Assembly (NCBI RefSeq): GCF_024294805.1
Contig: NZ_JANCLU010000008.1
Location: 62,001 to 126,000 of the forward strand
Origin: Alsobacter ponti
Lineage (GTDB): Bacteria > Pseudomonadota > Alphaproteobacteria > Rhizobiales > Beijerinckiaceae
Length of the DNA stretch: 64,000 nucleotides
Reading direction: 5' to 3'
Part shown: piece by piece, positions 47,395-56,084 of the stretch
How the letters are laid out: each line of letters begins with the position of its first letter
How positions within the stretch are numbered: position 1 is the first letter of the stretch
Made by a program: the position numbers and the translations under genes
The notes under the pieces: generated by a model
What the model saw: the letters and a program-made list of their open reading frames with translations, nothing else
Told to the model about the DNA's origin: nothing
Databases searched by the model: none

Positions 47395-48173
47395 GCGAGA
47401 CGCTTTCGAGCGCGAGGGCCGCTGAGGCGGCGGCCGATCTGCGCCTGGTCGAGGAGCTGGAGCGGCACAGCGCGGCCTCCTGGCCCGCCCCGGAGGTGAC
47501 CGCGATCGGCGGCTGGGAGCTGCGCCACACGCCAGGCTCGCGGTCGCGCCGCGTCAACTGCCTGACGCCGGTGACCTTCGCGCCGGACGGTTTCGACGCC
47601 GCGCTGGAGGCGGCGCGACGCATCTGCGCCGAGCGTGGCGCGCCCTGCACCGTGCGGTTGCAGCCCCTGGCCGGCGAGAAGAGCCGCGAGCGCGTCGCGA
47701 GGCTCGGCCTGGCGCCGGGCGACGCCACGTCGGTGCAGCTCGCCCCGCTCGCGGCCGGCGGGGCGGTTCCGGACGGCGTCTCGCTCGTCGACGGCTTCGA
47801 CGCCGCCTGGGTGGAGGCGATGGGCCTCGCCCACGAGGACGACGCGACCGAGCTCGCCGTCGTGGCGCTTCTGCTCGAACGCGCCGCCGCCGGGCAGGTG
47901 CTGGCCACGGCGTTCGACGGCGGGCGGCCCGCGGCGTTCGGACGCGCCGTGGTGCGCGGCGACCTCGCCGGCATCTTCCATGTCGTCACCGACGCGGCGC
48001 ACCGCCGGCGCGGGCTCGGCCGGCGCACCGTGGCGGCGCTGATGGCGGCCGCCGCCGCGCGTGGGGCCCGCCGCGCCTATCTGCAGGTCACGGTCGCCAA
48101 CGCGGAGGCCCGTCCGCTCTACGCCTGGCTCGGCTTCCGGGAAGTCTATGTCTACGACTACTGGGCCGCCTGA
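47391..48173 (+). CDS. GNAT family N-acetyltransferase
   Basis: A 260-residue protein whose C-terminal half (about 135-260) is a GNAT domain: FHVVTDAAHRRRGLGRRTVAALM holds the acetyl-CoA pyrophosphate loop R-x-x-G-x-G/R, followed by LQVTVANAEARPLYAWLGFREVYVYDY. The N-terminal half resembles a degenerate second GNAT domain (GGWELRHTPGSRSRRVN). It starts with GTG that overlaps the gloB stop (GTGA), hence coupled translation. Substrate unknown. Its end overlaps the convergent exporter gene by 16 bp. Confidence 0.87.
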   Translation: MSETLSSARAAEAAADLRLVEELERHSAASWPAPEVTAIGGWELRHTPGSRSRRVNCLTPVTFAPDGFDAALEAARRICAERGAPCTVRLQPLAGEKSRERVARLGLAPGDATSVQLAPLAAGGAVPDGVSLVDGFDAAWVEAMGLAHEDDATELAVVALLLERAAAGQVLATAFDGGRPAAFGRAVVRGDLAGIFHVVTDAAHRRRGLGRRTVAALMAAAAARGARRAYLQVTVANAEARPLYAWLGFREVYVYDYWAA

Positions 48174-49066
48174 GCGGCGCGCCGTCCCTGGAAGCCGCGG
48201 CTGACCAGCGCGCCGCCGACGACGAGCACCGCCGCCAGCAGCAGCCAGACGCTGGGATCGGCGAAGCCGGTGGCGATCAGGATCAGCGTGGAGAGCAGCG
48301 GCGCGGCGTTGGAGCCGATGCCGAGCAGCGTGATGTCGCCCTTCTTGACGCCGACATCCCACAGATAGAAGGCGGCCCCGACCGGCCCGAGGCCCAGCGC
48401 CAGCACGGCCAGCCACTGGCCCGCCCCCCGCGGCCAAACCGTGGTCTCGAACGCCAGGTGCGCCGCCGCAGACAGGAGCGCGGTGGCGAGGCAGAAGCCG
48501 ACCACGGCGTCGGTCGGCACGTGCCCGAATCTTCGCGACAGCACGGAATAGCCCGCCCAGGTGAAGGCGCAGGCGAGCGCCAGCGCATAGCCGGGCGCGT
48601 CGGCGGAGTCGAGGCTGAGCTGGCCGCCGCGCGCCGCCATCAGCACCGCGACCCCGGCGAACCCCATGACCGCGCCCGCCAGGTGGCGGGCGTGCAGGCG
48701 CCCTCCCGGCAGAAAGGCCGCGAACAGCACGATGAGCAGTGGCCAGAGATAGGCGATCAGGCTCGCCTCGGCCGGCGGGGCGAGGCGCAGCGAGGCGAAA
48801 TAGAGCGCGTGGTAGCCGAACAGGCCGCCGACGCCGAGCAGCCAGACCGGCCACGGCTGGCGCAAGGCGCGGACGGCGTCTGGGCGACGCAGCCACGACG
48901 CTGCGCCCAATCCGCCGCCCAAGGCGAAGGTCATCGCCGCGAGCTGGAAGGGCGGCGTGTCCCCGGCGGCGGCCGTGAGCGCGGCGAGCGCCGACCACAG
49001 AAGGATCGCGCCGAAGCCGAGCAGGGTTGCTCGAACAAATGATGCAACTTCAAGTTGTTTCATCAT
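48158..49066 (-). CDS. DMT superfamily exporter (EamA, YddG-like)
   Basis: A 302-residue inner-membrane protein with ten predicted helices in two EamA repeats. Segments such as LFGYHALYFASLRLAPPAEASLIAYLWPLLIVLF and the YSVLSRRFGHVPTDAV loop resemble YddG, an exporter of aromatic amino acids. The specific substrate is inferred. It is divergent from the winged-helix-like gene at 49246 across a 179-bp AT-rich region. Confidence 0.87.
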   Translation of the reverse strand: MMKQLEVASFVRATLLGFGAILLWSALAALTAAAGDTPPFQLAAMTFALGGGLGAASWLRRPDAVRALRQPWPVWLLGVGGLFGYHALYFASLRLAPPAEASLIAYLWPLLIVLFAAFLPGGRLHARHLAGAVMGFAGVAVLMAARGGQLSLDSADAPGYALALACAFTWAGYSVLSRRFGHVPTDAVVGFCLATALLSAAAHLAFETTVWPRGAGQWLAVLALGLGPVGAAFYLWDVGVKKGDITLLGIGSNAAPLLSTLILIATGFADPSVWLLLAAVLVVGGALVSRGFQGRRAAQAAQ

Positions 49067-49095
49067 TTCAACCGCTCGACACTCAATTTTAACCC

Positions 49096-49126
49096 GTCAT
49101 GTTGTTGCATGGCCTTGCATGACATG
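49096..49126. promoter_or_regulatory. Candidate operator: TTGCATG direct repeats
   Basis: TTGCATGGC (49105-49113) and TTGCATGAC (49115-49123) lie one helical turn apart, and GTCATG (49096-49101) pairs inversely with CATGAC (49118-49123). This is in the AT-rich region between the divergent DMT exporter and winged-helix-like genes, a fitting place for a shared operator. Confidence 0.4.
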
Positions 49127-49245
49127 TTAGACAATTTCCGATGTTTCGCGTCGAAAGTTCGTTTTGAACCCCCGCATTGTGCGCCAAGTCGCTGGTTGTT
49201 AGCGGCATTTTCGCGAATACGTTATTTGAGCAAGGGTTTCCGAGA

Positions 49246-49764
49246 ATGGACACACTCAACGAGACGACAAAGGGCGCATTGATGCGGATCCGGGAGGATC
49301 TCTCGGCCCGCCTCTTCCGAGAGAACGAGGATTACCGCGTCCTGCTCGCCCTTCAACACGCCATTGGCTGGCTCGAAGCGCCGCCGGCGGGCGCCGAGCC
49401 GCCCGCCGCATCGCTGAGCGCGGCTGGCCCGGTCGCCTCCGCCTTCGAGATGCTGGCGCAGCTCGCGCAGGCGCCGCGTACGGCGCGCCGCCGCAACCCG
49501 CCGCCCTTCGTCGACCCCGCCCAGGGTGGCGCGTTCAGCCAGCGCGACCTGGTGGCCGCCATCCTGCGCGAACGCGGCGAACCGACCCGAATCACCGAGC
49601 TGCTCGATCTCATGGAAATGCGCGGCAGCCCGGTCGGCGGCGCGCGTCCGAAGGGCAATTTGTCGTCCAACCTGTCGCAGGACCGGCGGTTCTACCCGGT
49701 GCGCTACCGCGACCATTCCTGCTGGTGGCTGGTCGGCGAGCCGATCGTCCCGCGCAATCCCTGA
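49246..49764 (+). CDS. Hypothetical protein with a C-terminal winged-helix-like domain
   Basis: A 172-residue protein not recognised by name. The N-terminal 50 residues are charged and helical (TKGALMRIREDLSARLFRE), the middle is Ala/Pro-rich, and the C-terminal 70 residues read like a HARE-HTH/winged helix: FSQRDLVAAILRERGEP, then RITELLDLMEMRGSPVGG, KGNLSSNLSQD and a final beta hairpin with CWWLVGEP. Such modules are found in DNA-binding and restriction-linked proteins. The ATG at 49246 begins the conserved-looking part. It may bind the repeats in its own upstream region; that is untested. Confidence 0.75.
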   Translation: MDTLNETTKGALMRIREDLSARLFRENEDYRVLLALQHAIGWLEAPPAGAEPPAASLSAAGPVASAFEMLAQLAQAPRTARRRNPPPFVDPAQGGAFSQRDLVAAILRERGEPTRITELLDLMEMRGSPVGGARPKGNLSSNLSQDRRFYPVRYRDHSCWWLVGEPIVPRNP

Positions 49765-49783
49765 GCGACGCCGTCCCGACGAT

Positions 49784-49809
49784 AAAACGGCCGGGTCCAG
49801 CCCGGCCGT
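49784..49809 (-). terminator. Terminator after phbB
   Basis: The 9-bp stem ACGGCCGGG/CCCGGCCGT (49787-49795, 49801-49809) has a 5-base loop; on the minus strand TTTTATC follows. It ends the phbAB transcript and may also stop plus-strand reading from the gene ending at 49764. Confidence 0.85.
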
Positions 49810-49860
49810 CTCGTGAGTCGCGTCGGGAATCGCGGCGGGCGAACCCGCCGCGATCCGGCC

Positions 49861-50586
49861 TCAGACCATGTACTGGCCGCCATTGGCCGACAGCGTCGAG
49901 CCGGTGATGAAGCCGGCGTCGTCGGACGCCAGGAACACCACGGCGCGCGCGATCTCTTCCGGCTCGCCGAGGCGGCCGACGGGGATCTGGGGCAGGATGG
50001 CCTTGGCGAGCACGTCGGGGCTGATCGCCTTCACCATGTCGGTGGCGATGTAGCCGGGGCAGATCGCGTTGACGGTGATGCCCGCCCGCGCGCCTTCCTG
50101 AGCCAGGGCCTTGACGAAGCCGATGTCGCCCGCCTTGGCGGCGGAGTAGTTCACCTGGCCCATCTGGCCCTTCTGGCCGTTCACGGATGAGATGCAGATC
50201 ACGCGACCGAACTTGCGCTCGCGCATGCCTTCCCACACCGGCCGCGTCATGTTGAACAGCGAGTTAAGGTTGGTATTGATGACGCCGTACCACTGCTCGG
50301 GCGTCATCTTGTGGAACATGCCGTCCTTCGTGATGCCGGCGTTGTTGACGAGCACGTCCACCGGGCCGAGATCGGCCTCGACCTGCTTGAGCCCCGCGAC
50401 GCACGCGTCGTAGCTGGACACGTCCCACTTGTAGACGCCGATGCCGGTCTCGGCCTTGAATTTGGCGGCCGCCTCGTCATTGCCGGCGTAGCTGGCCGCG
50501 ACCTTGTAGCCGCCGGCCGCCAGCGCCTTGGAAATGGCCGCGCCAATGCCGCGCGTGCCGCCTGTCACCACCGCAACTCGTGCCAT
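49861..50586 (-). CDS. phbB: Acetoacetyl-CoA reductase
   Basis: A 241-residue SDR enzyme that reduces acetoacetyl-CoA to (R)-3-hydroxybutyryl-CoA with NADPH, the second step of PHB synthesis. TGGTRGIG is the cofactor loop, NNAGITKDGMFHKM the family marker, and Ser-Tyr-Lys sit in ICISSVNGQKGQMGQVNYSAAKAG. The ending TGSTLSANGGQYMV is typical of PhaB/PhbB. It lies 106 bp after phbA on the same strand, across two hairpins. Confidence 0.97.
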   Translation of the reverse strand: MARVAVVTGGTRGIGAAISKALAAGGYKVAASYAGNDEAAAKFKAETGIGVYKWDVSSYDACVAGLKQVEADLGPVDVLVNNAGITKDGMFHKMTPEQWYGVINTNLNSLFNMTRPVWEGMRERKFGRVICISSVNGQKGQMGQVNYSAAKAGDIGFVKALAQEGARAGITVNAICPGYIATDMVKAISPDVLAKAILPQIPVGRLGEPEEIARAVVFLASDDAGFITGSTLSANGGQYMV

Positions 50587-50615
50587 GCGTCTCCCCCCTG
50601 AATTCGGCTGGTTGA

Positions 50616-50667
50616 GGAGCGTCGGACCGACGCTCCGAAATGAGCCGGACGCCCGTCGGGCGTCCGG
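50616..50667 (-). repeat. Two stem-loops between phbA and phbB
   Basis: GGAGCGTC/GACGCTCC (50616-50623, 50629-50636) and CCGGACGCCC/GGGCGTCCGG (50645-50654, 50658-50667) form adjacent strong hairpins in the gap. Neither is followed by a T run, so they may adjust mRNA stability or the ratio of the two enzymes. Confidence 0.7.
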
Positions 50668-50692
50668 CCGGCGCCCTGTCGGCCTGGCGCGC

Positions 50693-51871
50693 TCAGCGCT
50701 CCAGGCACATGGCGATGCCCATGCCGCCGCCAATGCACAGCGTGGCGAGGCCCTTCTTGGCGTCGCGGCGCTTCATCTCGTGCAGCAGCGTCACCAGCAC
50801 GCGCGCGCCGGAGGCCCCGATCGGGTGGCCGATGGCGATGGCGCCGCCGTTAACGTTCACCTTGGACGTGTCCCAGCCCATGTCCTTGTTGACCGCGATG
50901 GCCTGGGCGGCGAAGGCCTCGTTCGCCTCGATGAGGTCGAGGTCGCCGACCTTCCAGCCCGCTTTCTCCAGCGCCTTGCGCGAGGCCGGGATGGGACCCG
51001 TGCCCATGATCGCCGGGTCGACGCCGGCCGTCGCCCAGGCGGCGACGCGCGCCAGGGGCTTGAGGCCGCGCTTTGCCGCTTCCTCGGCGGTCATCAGCAC
51101 CACGGCGGCGGCGCCGTCATTGATGCCGGAGGCGTTGCCGGCCGTCACCGTGCCGTCCTTGGAGAAGGCCGGGCGCAGCTTGGCGACCGCGTCGAGCGTC
51201 GTGCCGGGGCGAATATATTCGTCCTGATCGACGACCACGTCGCCCTTGCGGCTCGGCACCGTCACCGGGACGATCTCTTCCTTGAACTTGCCGGCCTTCT
51301 GCGCCGCCTCGGCCTTGTTCTGCGAGGCCACGGCGAACTGGTCCTGTTCGTCGCGGGTGAGCTGCCACTTGGCGGCGACGTTCTCCGCCGTGTTGCCCAT
51401 GTGGTAGCCCTGGAAGGCGTCGAGCAGGCCGTCGCGCAGCATGGTGTCGACGAACTTCAGGTCGCCCATCTTGGTGCCGTTGCGCAGATGCGCGGTGTGC
51501 TGCGCCTGCGACATCGACTCCTGGCCGCCGGCCACGATGATCTTGGCGTCGCCGTTGGCGATCTGCTGCAGGCCGAGCGCCACCGCGCGAAGGCCCGAGC
51601 CGCAGAGCTGGTTGAGGCCGAACGCCGTCTTCTCCTGCGGAACGCCGGCCTTCATGGCCGCCTGCCGGGCCGGGTTCTGGCCCTGGCCGGCCGCGAGGAT
51701 CTGGCCGAGGATGACCTCGTCCACCTCGTCGCCCGAGACGCCGGCCCGCTCCATCGCGGCCTTGACGGCGACCGCGCCGAGGTCGTGGGCGGGAACGTTG
51801 GCGAACGCGCCGTTGAACGAGCCAACCGCCGTCCGAGCGGCGCTGACAATGACGATATCCGAAGCAGCCAT
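50693..51871 (-). CDS. phbA: Acetyl-CoA acetyltransferase (beta-ketothiolase)
   Basis: A 392-residue biosynthetic thiolase that condenses two acetyl-CoA into acetoacetyl-CoA, the first step of PHB synthesis. The acyl-accepting Cys90 is in [11 protein letters not shown], the catalytic His in [12 protein letters not shown] and the base Cys near residue 379 in CIGGGMG. Start at 51871 gives the standard thiolase beginning. First gene of phbAB, divergent from phaR across 275 bp; no synthase gene (phaC) is in the window. Confidence 0.97.
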   Translation of the reverse strand: MAASDIVIVSAARTAVGSFNGAFANVPAHDLGAVAVKAAMERAGVSGDEVDEVILGQILAAGQGQNPARQAAMKAGVPQEKTAFGLNQLCGSGLRAVALGLQQIANGDAKIIVAGGQESMSQAQHTAHLRNGTKMGDLKFVDTMLRDGLLDAFQGYHMGNTAENVAAKWQLTRDEQDQFAVASQNKAEAAQKAGKFKEEIVPVTVPSRKGDVVVDQDEYIRPGTTLDAVAKLRPAFSKDGTVTAGNASGINDGAAAVVLMTAEEAAKRGLKPLARVAAWATAGVDPAIMGTGPIPASRKALEKAGWKVGDLDLIEANEAFAAQAIAVNKDMGWDTSKVNVNGGAIAIGHPIGASGARVLVTLLHEMKRRDAKKGLATLCIGGGMGIAMCLER

Positions 51872-52146
51872 GGGGCAGATCCTCCTGTCGGGAACACTTT
51901 CCGCTGCGTCGCAAAGGTCTATTCGCGCCGCTGTCGTCGAGCATTGTTTCGGCCGGCCAAAGGCCAGCGTCAAGGGCCGCGAGGGCCCTAGGATGTCGTC
52001 CTTTGGTGGCGGAAAGCGGCCAAAACACCCGTAATGTTTGACGAAAGTCGAAGAAATCTGGTTTTCGCAGCGCCACAAAAAGGCTAGCGTCGCAGTTGGC
52101 GCGCTGCCACGGCGGCGCGCCGGGAGGCCCCTCGCAGGCGCAGCGG

Positions 52147-52743
52147 ATGGACATGACCACCGAGAAGAAGCCCACCGTCATCAAGAAATACGCGAACCGC
52201 CGCCTCTACCATACGGGCACCAGCACCTATGTGACGCTGGACGACCTGGCCGGCATGGTGAAGGGGGGCGAGGACTTCGTCGTGTTCGACGCCAAGACGG
52301 GCGAGGAGATCACGCGGTCCGTTCTGGCGCAGATCATCTTCGAGCAGGAGGGCAAGAGCGGGCAGAACCTGCTGCCGATCACCTTCCTGCGCCAGCTCAT
52401 CCGTTTCTACGGCGACAGCATGCAGGCTCTGGTTCCGAGTTACCTGGAACTGTCGCTACGCACCCTGACCCAGAACCAGCAGAAGTTCCGGGATCAGCTC
52501 TCCACGACCTTCGGGCAGAACCCGTTCGGAAACGCCGCCTTCACGGCGATGGACGAGCAGGCGCAGAAGAACATGGCCATGTTCCGTGACGCGCTGCGGA
52601 TGTTCACGCCCTTCCCGCTGGCAGGCGGCGACACCGGTGAGGCGTCCGACAAGGCCGAGGGGCCCGCCGGCGGCGAGATCGACGACCTGAAGAAGCAGCT
52701 CATCGAGATGCAGCGCCGGCTCGACAAGCTGTCCAGCAAGTAA
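52147..52743 (+). CDS. phaR: Polyhydroxyalkanoate synthesis repressor PhaR
   Basis: A 198-residue regulator with the PHB/PHA accumulation DNA-binding domain ([24 protein letters not shown], about residues 12-70), the second PHB_acc domain (about 75-115), a glutamine-rich helical region and a C-terminal coiled coil ([19 protein letters not shown]). PhaR senses PHB granules and represses phasin genes and carbon flow genes. It is divergent from phbAB. ATG at 52153 is an alternative start two codons later. Confidence 0.95.
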   Translation: MDMTTEKKPTVIKKYANRRLYHTGTSTYVTLDDLAGMVKGGEDFVVFDAKTGEEITRSVLAQIIFEQEGKSGQNLLPITFLRQLIRFYGDSMQALVPSYLELSLRTLTQNQQKFRDQLSTTFGQNPFGNAAFTAMDEQAQKNMAMFRDALRMFTPFPLAGGDTGEASDKAEGPAGGEIDDLKKQLIEMQRRLDKLSSK

Positions 52744-52760
52744 ACCGGCTCACCGCCGCG

Positions 52761-52779
52761 CCGTCCCGAAACGGGACGG
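52761..52779 (+). terminator. Hairpin after phaR
   Basis: An 8-bp stem CCGTCCCG/CGGGACGG (52761-52768, 52772-52779) closes an AAA loop; only TTGCG follows, so terminator strength is uncertain. Confidence 0.5.
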
Positions 52780-52896
52780 TTGCGCCGCCCGGCGTGCCGG
52801 AACGGAGCGATCCGGGCGGTTCGGGGCTGGATCGATCCTTGCACGGAGGAAGCGGGGCGAACCGGCATTGCGCCGGATCGGGACGGAGGCGAGGCC

Positions 52897-53181
52897 ATGG
52901 GCGAGCCCGGCGAGGCGACCTGGCGGGACGAGGACGACGCGCAGGCGCCACGCGCCATCGTGGAGATCACGCCGCCCCGGCGCGCCCACCGCGCCGGAGG
53001 ACGGCCGCCGCGCCCGGCCGACGCCGGCTTCCTGTCGCAGCTTCTCGCCGTGCGCGCCGGCATGCCCTCGCAACGCACCCGCCGCCGCGCCGAGCCTGAG
53101 GACGGCGCGATCGCCTACCGCTCGTCGGACCAGCTGGACCGCGATCCCGCCGCGCCCGGTCGCTTCTCGCGCAAGGCCTGA
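52897..53181 (+). CDS. Small conserved alphaproteobacterial hypothetical protein
   Basis: A 94-residue basic, likely disordered protein. The C-terminal part carries a pattern seen in short alphaproteobacterial proteins: ADAGFLSQLLAVRAGMPSQR, then RRRAEPEDGAIAYRSSDQL. No domain of known function is seen. The ATG at 52897 follows GGACGGAGGCGAGG. It lies between phaR and the convergent rpmF. Family memory supports a real gene; function is unknown. Confidence 0.6.
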   Translation: MGEPGEATWRDEDDAQAPRAIVEITPPRRAHRAGGRPPRPADAGFLSQLLAVRAGMPSQRTRRRAEPEDGAIAYRSSDQLDRDPAAPGRFSRKA

Positions 53182-53203
53182 CTCGCCGACGCCGCACAGC
53201 AAA

Positions 53204-53226
53204 ACGGCGCCCCAAGGGAGCGCCGT
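53204..53226. terminator. Bidirectional terminator, rpmF side
   Basis: ACGGCGC/GCGCCGT (53204-53210, 53220-53226) with an inner CCC/GGG pair and one bulged A forms the hairpin; TTTT follows on the minus strand for rpmF and a GTCGCGTCGTTTT tail on the plus strand for the small gene ending at 53181. A second perfect 20-bp palindrome lies at 53258-53277. Confidence 0.8.
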
Positions 53227-53286
53227 CGCGTCGTTTTCGTGCGGTCGTCCGTCAACCGCCGGCCCGCGCGGGCCGGCCAGTTCGGC

Positions 53287-53472
53287 TCACGCCTCGGTCT
53301 TGGCCTTCAGAACCTGACGGCCGCGATACATGCCCGTCTTCAGGTCGACGTGGTGCGGACGGCGCAGCTCGCCCGAGTCCTTGTCCTCGACATAGGTCGG
53401 GTTCTTGAGGGCGTCGGCGGAACGGCGCATGCCGCGCCGGGACGGCGAGGTCTTTTTCTTCGGAACGGCCAT
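53287..53472 (-). CDS. rpmF: 50S ribosomal protein L32
   Basis: A 61-residue basic ribosomal protein with the L32 N-terminus [21 protein letters not shown] and the [14 protein letters not shown] ending. The zinc-binding cysteines found in some L32 are absent, as in other alphaproteobacterial L32. Stands alone with its own terminator. Start at 53472. Confidence 0.98.
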   Translation of the reverse strand: MAVPKKKTSPSRRGMRRSADALKNPTYVEDKDSGELRRPHHVDLKTGMYRGRQVLKAKTEA

Positions 53473-53618
53473 GGAACTCTCCGGTGGTCAGGGCGCGCAG
53501 CCGGGCGCGAGCGCCCTTACGGCCTGCCGCCGCGAATTGGAAGCCGGGCTTATACAGTCATCCCGGCCAAGTTTCCAGTCGCCCGGGACTCTTTTTTCGG
53601 ACCGAAGTCCCGCCGCGC

Positions 53619-54320
53619 CTACCGCACGCACTCGGTGTAGGGCTCGGACGCCGCCGCGCGCCCGGCGACGATCGCCGCGAGGCGCTGGTGGCCGCGCGAG
53701 GGCCGCCTGGAGTCGCGCCTGATCGGGTTCGGCAGCGCGGTGGCGAGCAGGGCCGCCTCGCGCGCCGAAAGCGCGGCCGCGGGCTTGTTGAAGGCGGCGC
53801 GGGCGGCCGCCTCGGCGCCGAAGACGCCAGGGCCCCACTCGGCGATGTTGAGATAGACCTCCATGATGCGCTTCTTCGGCCAGACGAGGTCGAGCCACAG
53901 CGCCAGCGGGATCTCCAGCCCCTTGCGGACATAGGAGCGCGACGGCCAGAGGAACAGGTTCTTGGCGGTCTGCATGGTCAGCGTGGAGGCGCCGCGCGAC
54001 GGCGCGCCGTCCTCGGCGTCGGCGATGACCTCGCGCAGCGCGTCCCAGTCGACGCCGCCGTGTTCGCAGAAGCGGGCGTCCTCCGACATCATCACCGCCG
54101 CCACGAGGCGCGGACTGATGCGGCCGAGCGGCGTCCAGCTCCGGTCGACGGACTGGAAGGTCAGCCAGCGCCCCAGCATGAGCGTCGAGACGGGAGGAAC
54201 GAAGCGCCACGCCACGCTGAGCGCCAGCACGAGCGCGACGATGGCGAGCACGGCGTAAAACGCCCAGCGCAGCACGCGCCGCAGCCGCCAGCCCACTCCG
54301 CCCGTCCCGCGCGCGCCCAT
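53619..54320 (-). CDS. mtgA: Monofunctional peptidoglycan glycosyltransferase
   Basis: A 233-residue inner-membrane GT51 enzyme that polymerises lipid II glycan. A short basic N-terminus and one transmembrane helix (about 15-38) precede the catalytic region with MSEDARFCEHGGVDW (catalytic Glu), GASTLTMQTAKNLFLW and RKGLEIPLALWLDLVWPKKRIMEVYLNIAEWGPG. No transpeptidase domain is present, which defines MtgA. It is divergent from ispA across 81 bp. Confidence 0.95.
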   Translation of the reverse strand: MGARGTGGVGWRLRRVLRWAFYAVLAIVALVLALSVAWRFVPPVSTLMLGRWLTFQSVDRSWTPLGRISPRLVAAVMMSEDARFCEHGGVDWDALREVIADAEDGAPSRGASTLTMQTAKNLFLWPSRSYVRKGLEIPLALWLDLVWPKKRIMEVYLNIAEWGPGVFGAEAAARAAFNKPAAALSAREAALLATALPNPIRRDSRRPSRGHQRLAAIVAGRAAASEPYTECVR

Positions 54321-54401
54321 GCCGCAGCCTTGACCGATCCCGCCGGATAGGGCAAGCCGACCACAGCGCGGCGAGTTCCGAGAGCCCGAGTCCGCAGAAC
54401 C

Positions 54402-55337
54402 ATGGTCCAGCCACCCTCAGCCTTCGAAGTTCGCCTCGGCGCCGACGCCGAGGCGATCGAGCGCATGCTGGAGACGCTGCTCGACCCCGCGCCCCGCCCC
54501 GGCGAGATCGCCCGGCCGCGCCGCCTGATGGAGGCGATGCGCTACGCGACGCTGGGCGGCGGCAAGCGCCTGCGGCCCTTCCTGCTGGTGGAAAGCGCCC
54601 GCCTGTTCGGCGCGGCCGGCGAGGGCGTGCTGCGCGCCGCCTGCGCACTGGAGATGGTGCACTGCTACTCGCTCGCCCATGACGACCTGCCAGCGATGGA
54701 CGACGACGCCATGCGCCGGGGCAGGCCCGCGCTGCACCGCGCCTTTGACGAGGCGGCGGCCATCCTGGCCGGCGACGCGCTGCTCACCTACGCCTTCGAC
54801 GTGCTGGCCGACGACGCCACTCACCCCGACCCCGGGGCGCGCGCCGCGCTCCTGCTCGGCCTCGCCCGCGCCGCCGGGTTGGGCGGCATGGCCGGCGGCC
54901 AGATGCTCGATCTGGAGGCGGAAGGCCGCTACGAAGCGGCCGGGCCGCTGGCGCTCGACGAGCCGGCGGTGCGCCGGCTGCAGGCGATGAAGACCGGAGC
55001 GCTGCTGTCCTTCGCGCCCGAGGCGGGAGCCATCCTCGGCGGCGCGTCGGCCGAGGACCGGGCCACGCTGCTCTCCTACGGCAAGGCGCTGGGCGCCGCC
55101 TTCCAGGTGGCCGACGACATCCTCGACGTCGAGGCGAGCGCCGACGCGCTGGGCAAGGCGACCGGCAAGGACGCGGCGCGCGGCAAGGCGACGCTGGTCG
55201 GCGTACTCGGCCTCGACGAGGCCAAGGCGGAACGCGACCGCCTCGCCCACGCGGCGGTGATGGCGCTGGCCGGCTTCGGTCCGGAGGCCGACACGCTGCG
55301 GGAAGCAGCCCGCTTCACCGCCGAGCGACGCTCATGA
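54402..55337 (+). CDS. ispA: Polyprenyl synthetase, farnesyl diphosphate synthase type
   Basis: A 311-residue all-alpha prenyltransferase that elongates DMAPP with IPP, giving geranyl and farnesyl diphosphate for quinones and carrier lipids. The first Asp-rich motif is HDDLPAMDDD, the second ADDILD, and GGKRLRPFLL lies upstream. The chain-length region before the first motif (CYSLAH) resembles IspA of Proteobacteria. Its stop overlaps the next gene (ATGA at 55334-55337). Confidence 0.95.
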   Translation: MVQPPSAFEVRLGADAEAIERMLETLLDPAPRPGEIARPRRLMEAMRYATLGGGKRLRPFLLVESARLFGAAGEGVLRAACALEMVHCYSLAHDDLPAMDDDAMRRGRPALHRAFDEAAAILAGDALLTYAFDVLADDATHPDPGARAALLLGLARAAGLGGMAGGQMLDLEAEGRYEAAGPLALDEPAVRRLQAMKTGALLSFAPEAGAILGGASAEDRATLLSYGKALGAAFQVADDILDVEASADALGKATGKDAARGKATLVGVLGLDEAKAERDRLAHAAVMALAGFGPEADTLREAARFTAERRS

Positions 55338-56002
55338 CGCTGGGGGAACGCTTCGTCCGCATGGCGCGCGCGAGGCGTATCCTGCTGGCCAGCATCGCCG
55401 TCGGCCTCGTCGTGTACTCCCTGCTGCCGTCGTACCACCGCCTGCCGTCGCGCTGGCTGATGTCGTGGGACGTCGGAGTGCTCGTCTACCTAGTGGCCGC
55501 CCTGTGGACGCTGTACCGCTCCACCGTCACCGACATCAGGGAGCATGCGCCCCTGTATGACGAGGGCCGGCTCGTCATCCTCGCGCTGGTGATCACGGCG
55601 GTCACGGCGAGTTTCGCGGCCATCGTGCTGGAACTGGCCATCTCGCGCGAGGGCGGCGGCAGGATCGACGCGCTCGCCCTCACGCTGGCCGGCGCGACCG
55701 TGCTGCTGTCGTGGACGTTCACGCACCTGATCTTCGCCGTCCATTACGCGCACGAGTATTACGGCGTGCACGAGGACGGAGACCGCGGCGGGCTGCAGTT
55801 TCCCGGCGTCGGCGAGCCCAACTACCTGGATTTCCTGTATTTCGCCTTCGTCATCGGCTGCGCCACGGCGACTGCCGACGTGGATATCGTGAGCCGCCGC
55901 ATCCGCAGGATCGCGCTGACGCACGGCGTGCTGTCGTTCCTGTTCAACACGGCCATCCTGGCCCTGACCATCAACATCGCCGCGGGACTCATCCCCGGCT
56001 GA
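55334..56002 (+). CDS. DUF1345 membrane protein
   Basis: A 222-residue membrane protein with about five hydrophobic segments and the DUF1345 landmarks TFTHLIFAVHYAHEYYG and PNYLDFLYFAFVIGCATATADV near the C-terminal half. The family has distant potassium-channel-like features in its last helices but no proven function. It is coupled to ispA by a 4-bp overlap, which suggests joint expression without implying a role in isoprenoids. Confidence 0.88.
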   Translation: MTLGERFVRMARARRILLASIAVGLVVYSLLPSYHRLPSRWLMSWDVGVLVYLVAALWTLYRSTVTDIREHAPLYDEGRLVILALVITAVTASFAAIVLELAISREGGGRIDALALTLAGATVLLSWTFTHLIFAVHYAHEYYGVHEDGDRGGLQFPGVGEPNYLDFLYFAFVIGCATATADVDIVSRRIRRIALTHGVLSFLFNTAILALTINIAAGLIPG

Positions 56003-56084
56003 CCGCCGCGCCCCGTCGCGTGACGCGGCGGCCGCAAAATGGTACGACAACCGCAGCAGAGCCACCAAGGAATCCCTCGGCACG

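Noticed and set aside
53584-53612. Inverted repeat CGGGACT/AGTCCCG after mtgA as a terminator
   Set aside because: The T run lies inside the loop and not after the stem in either direction, so termination is not supported.
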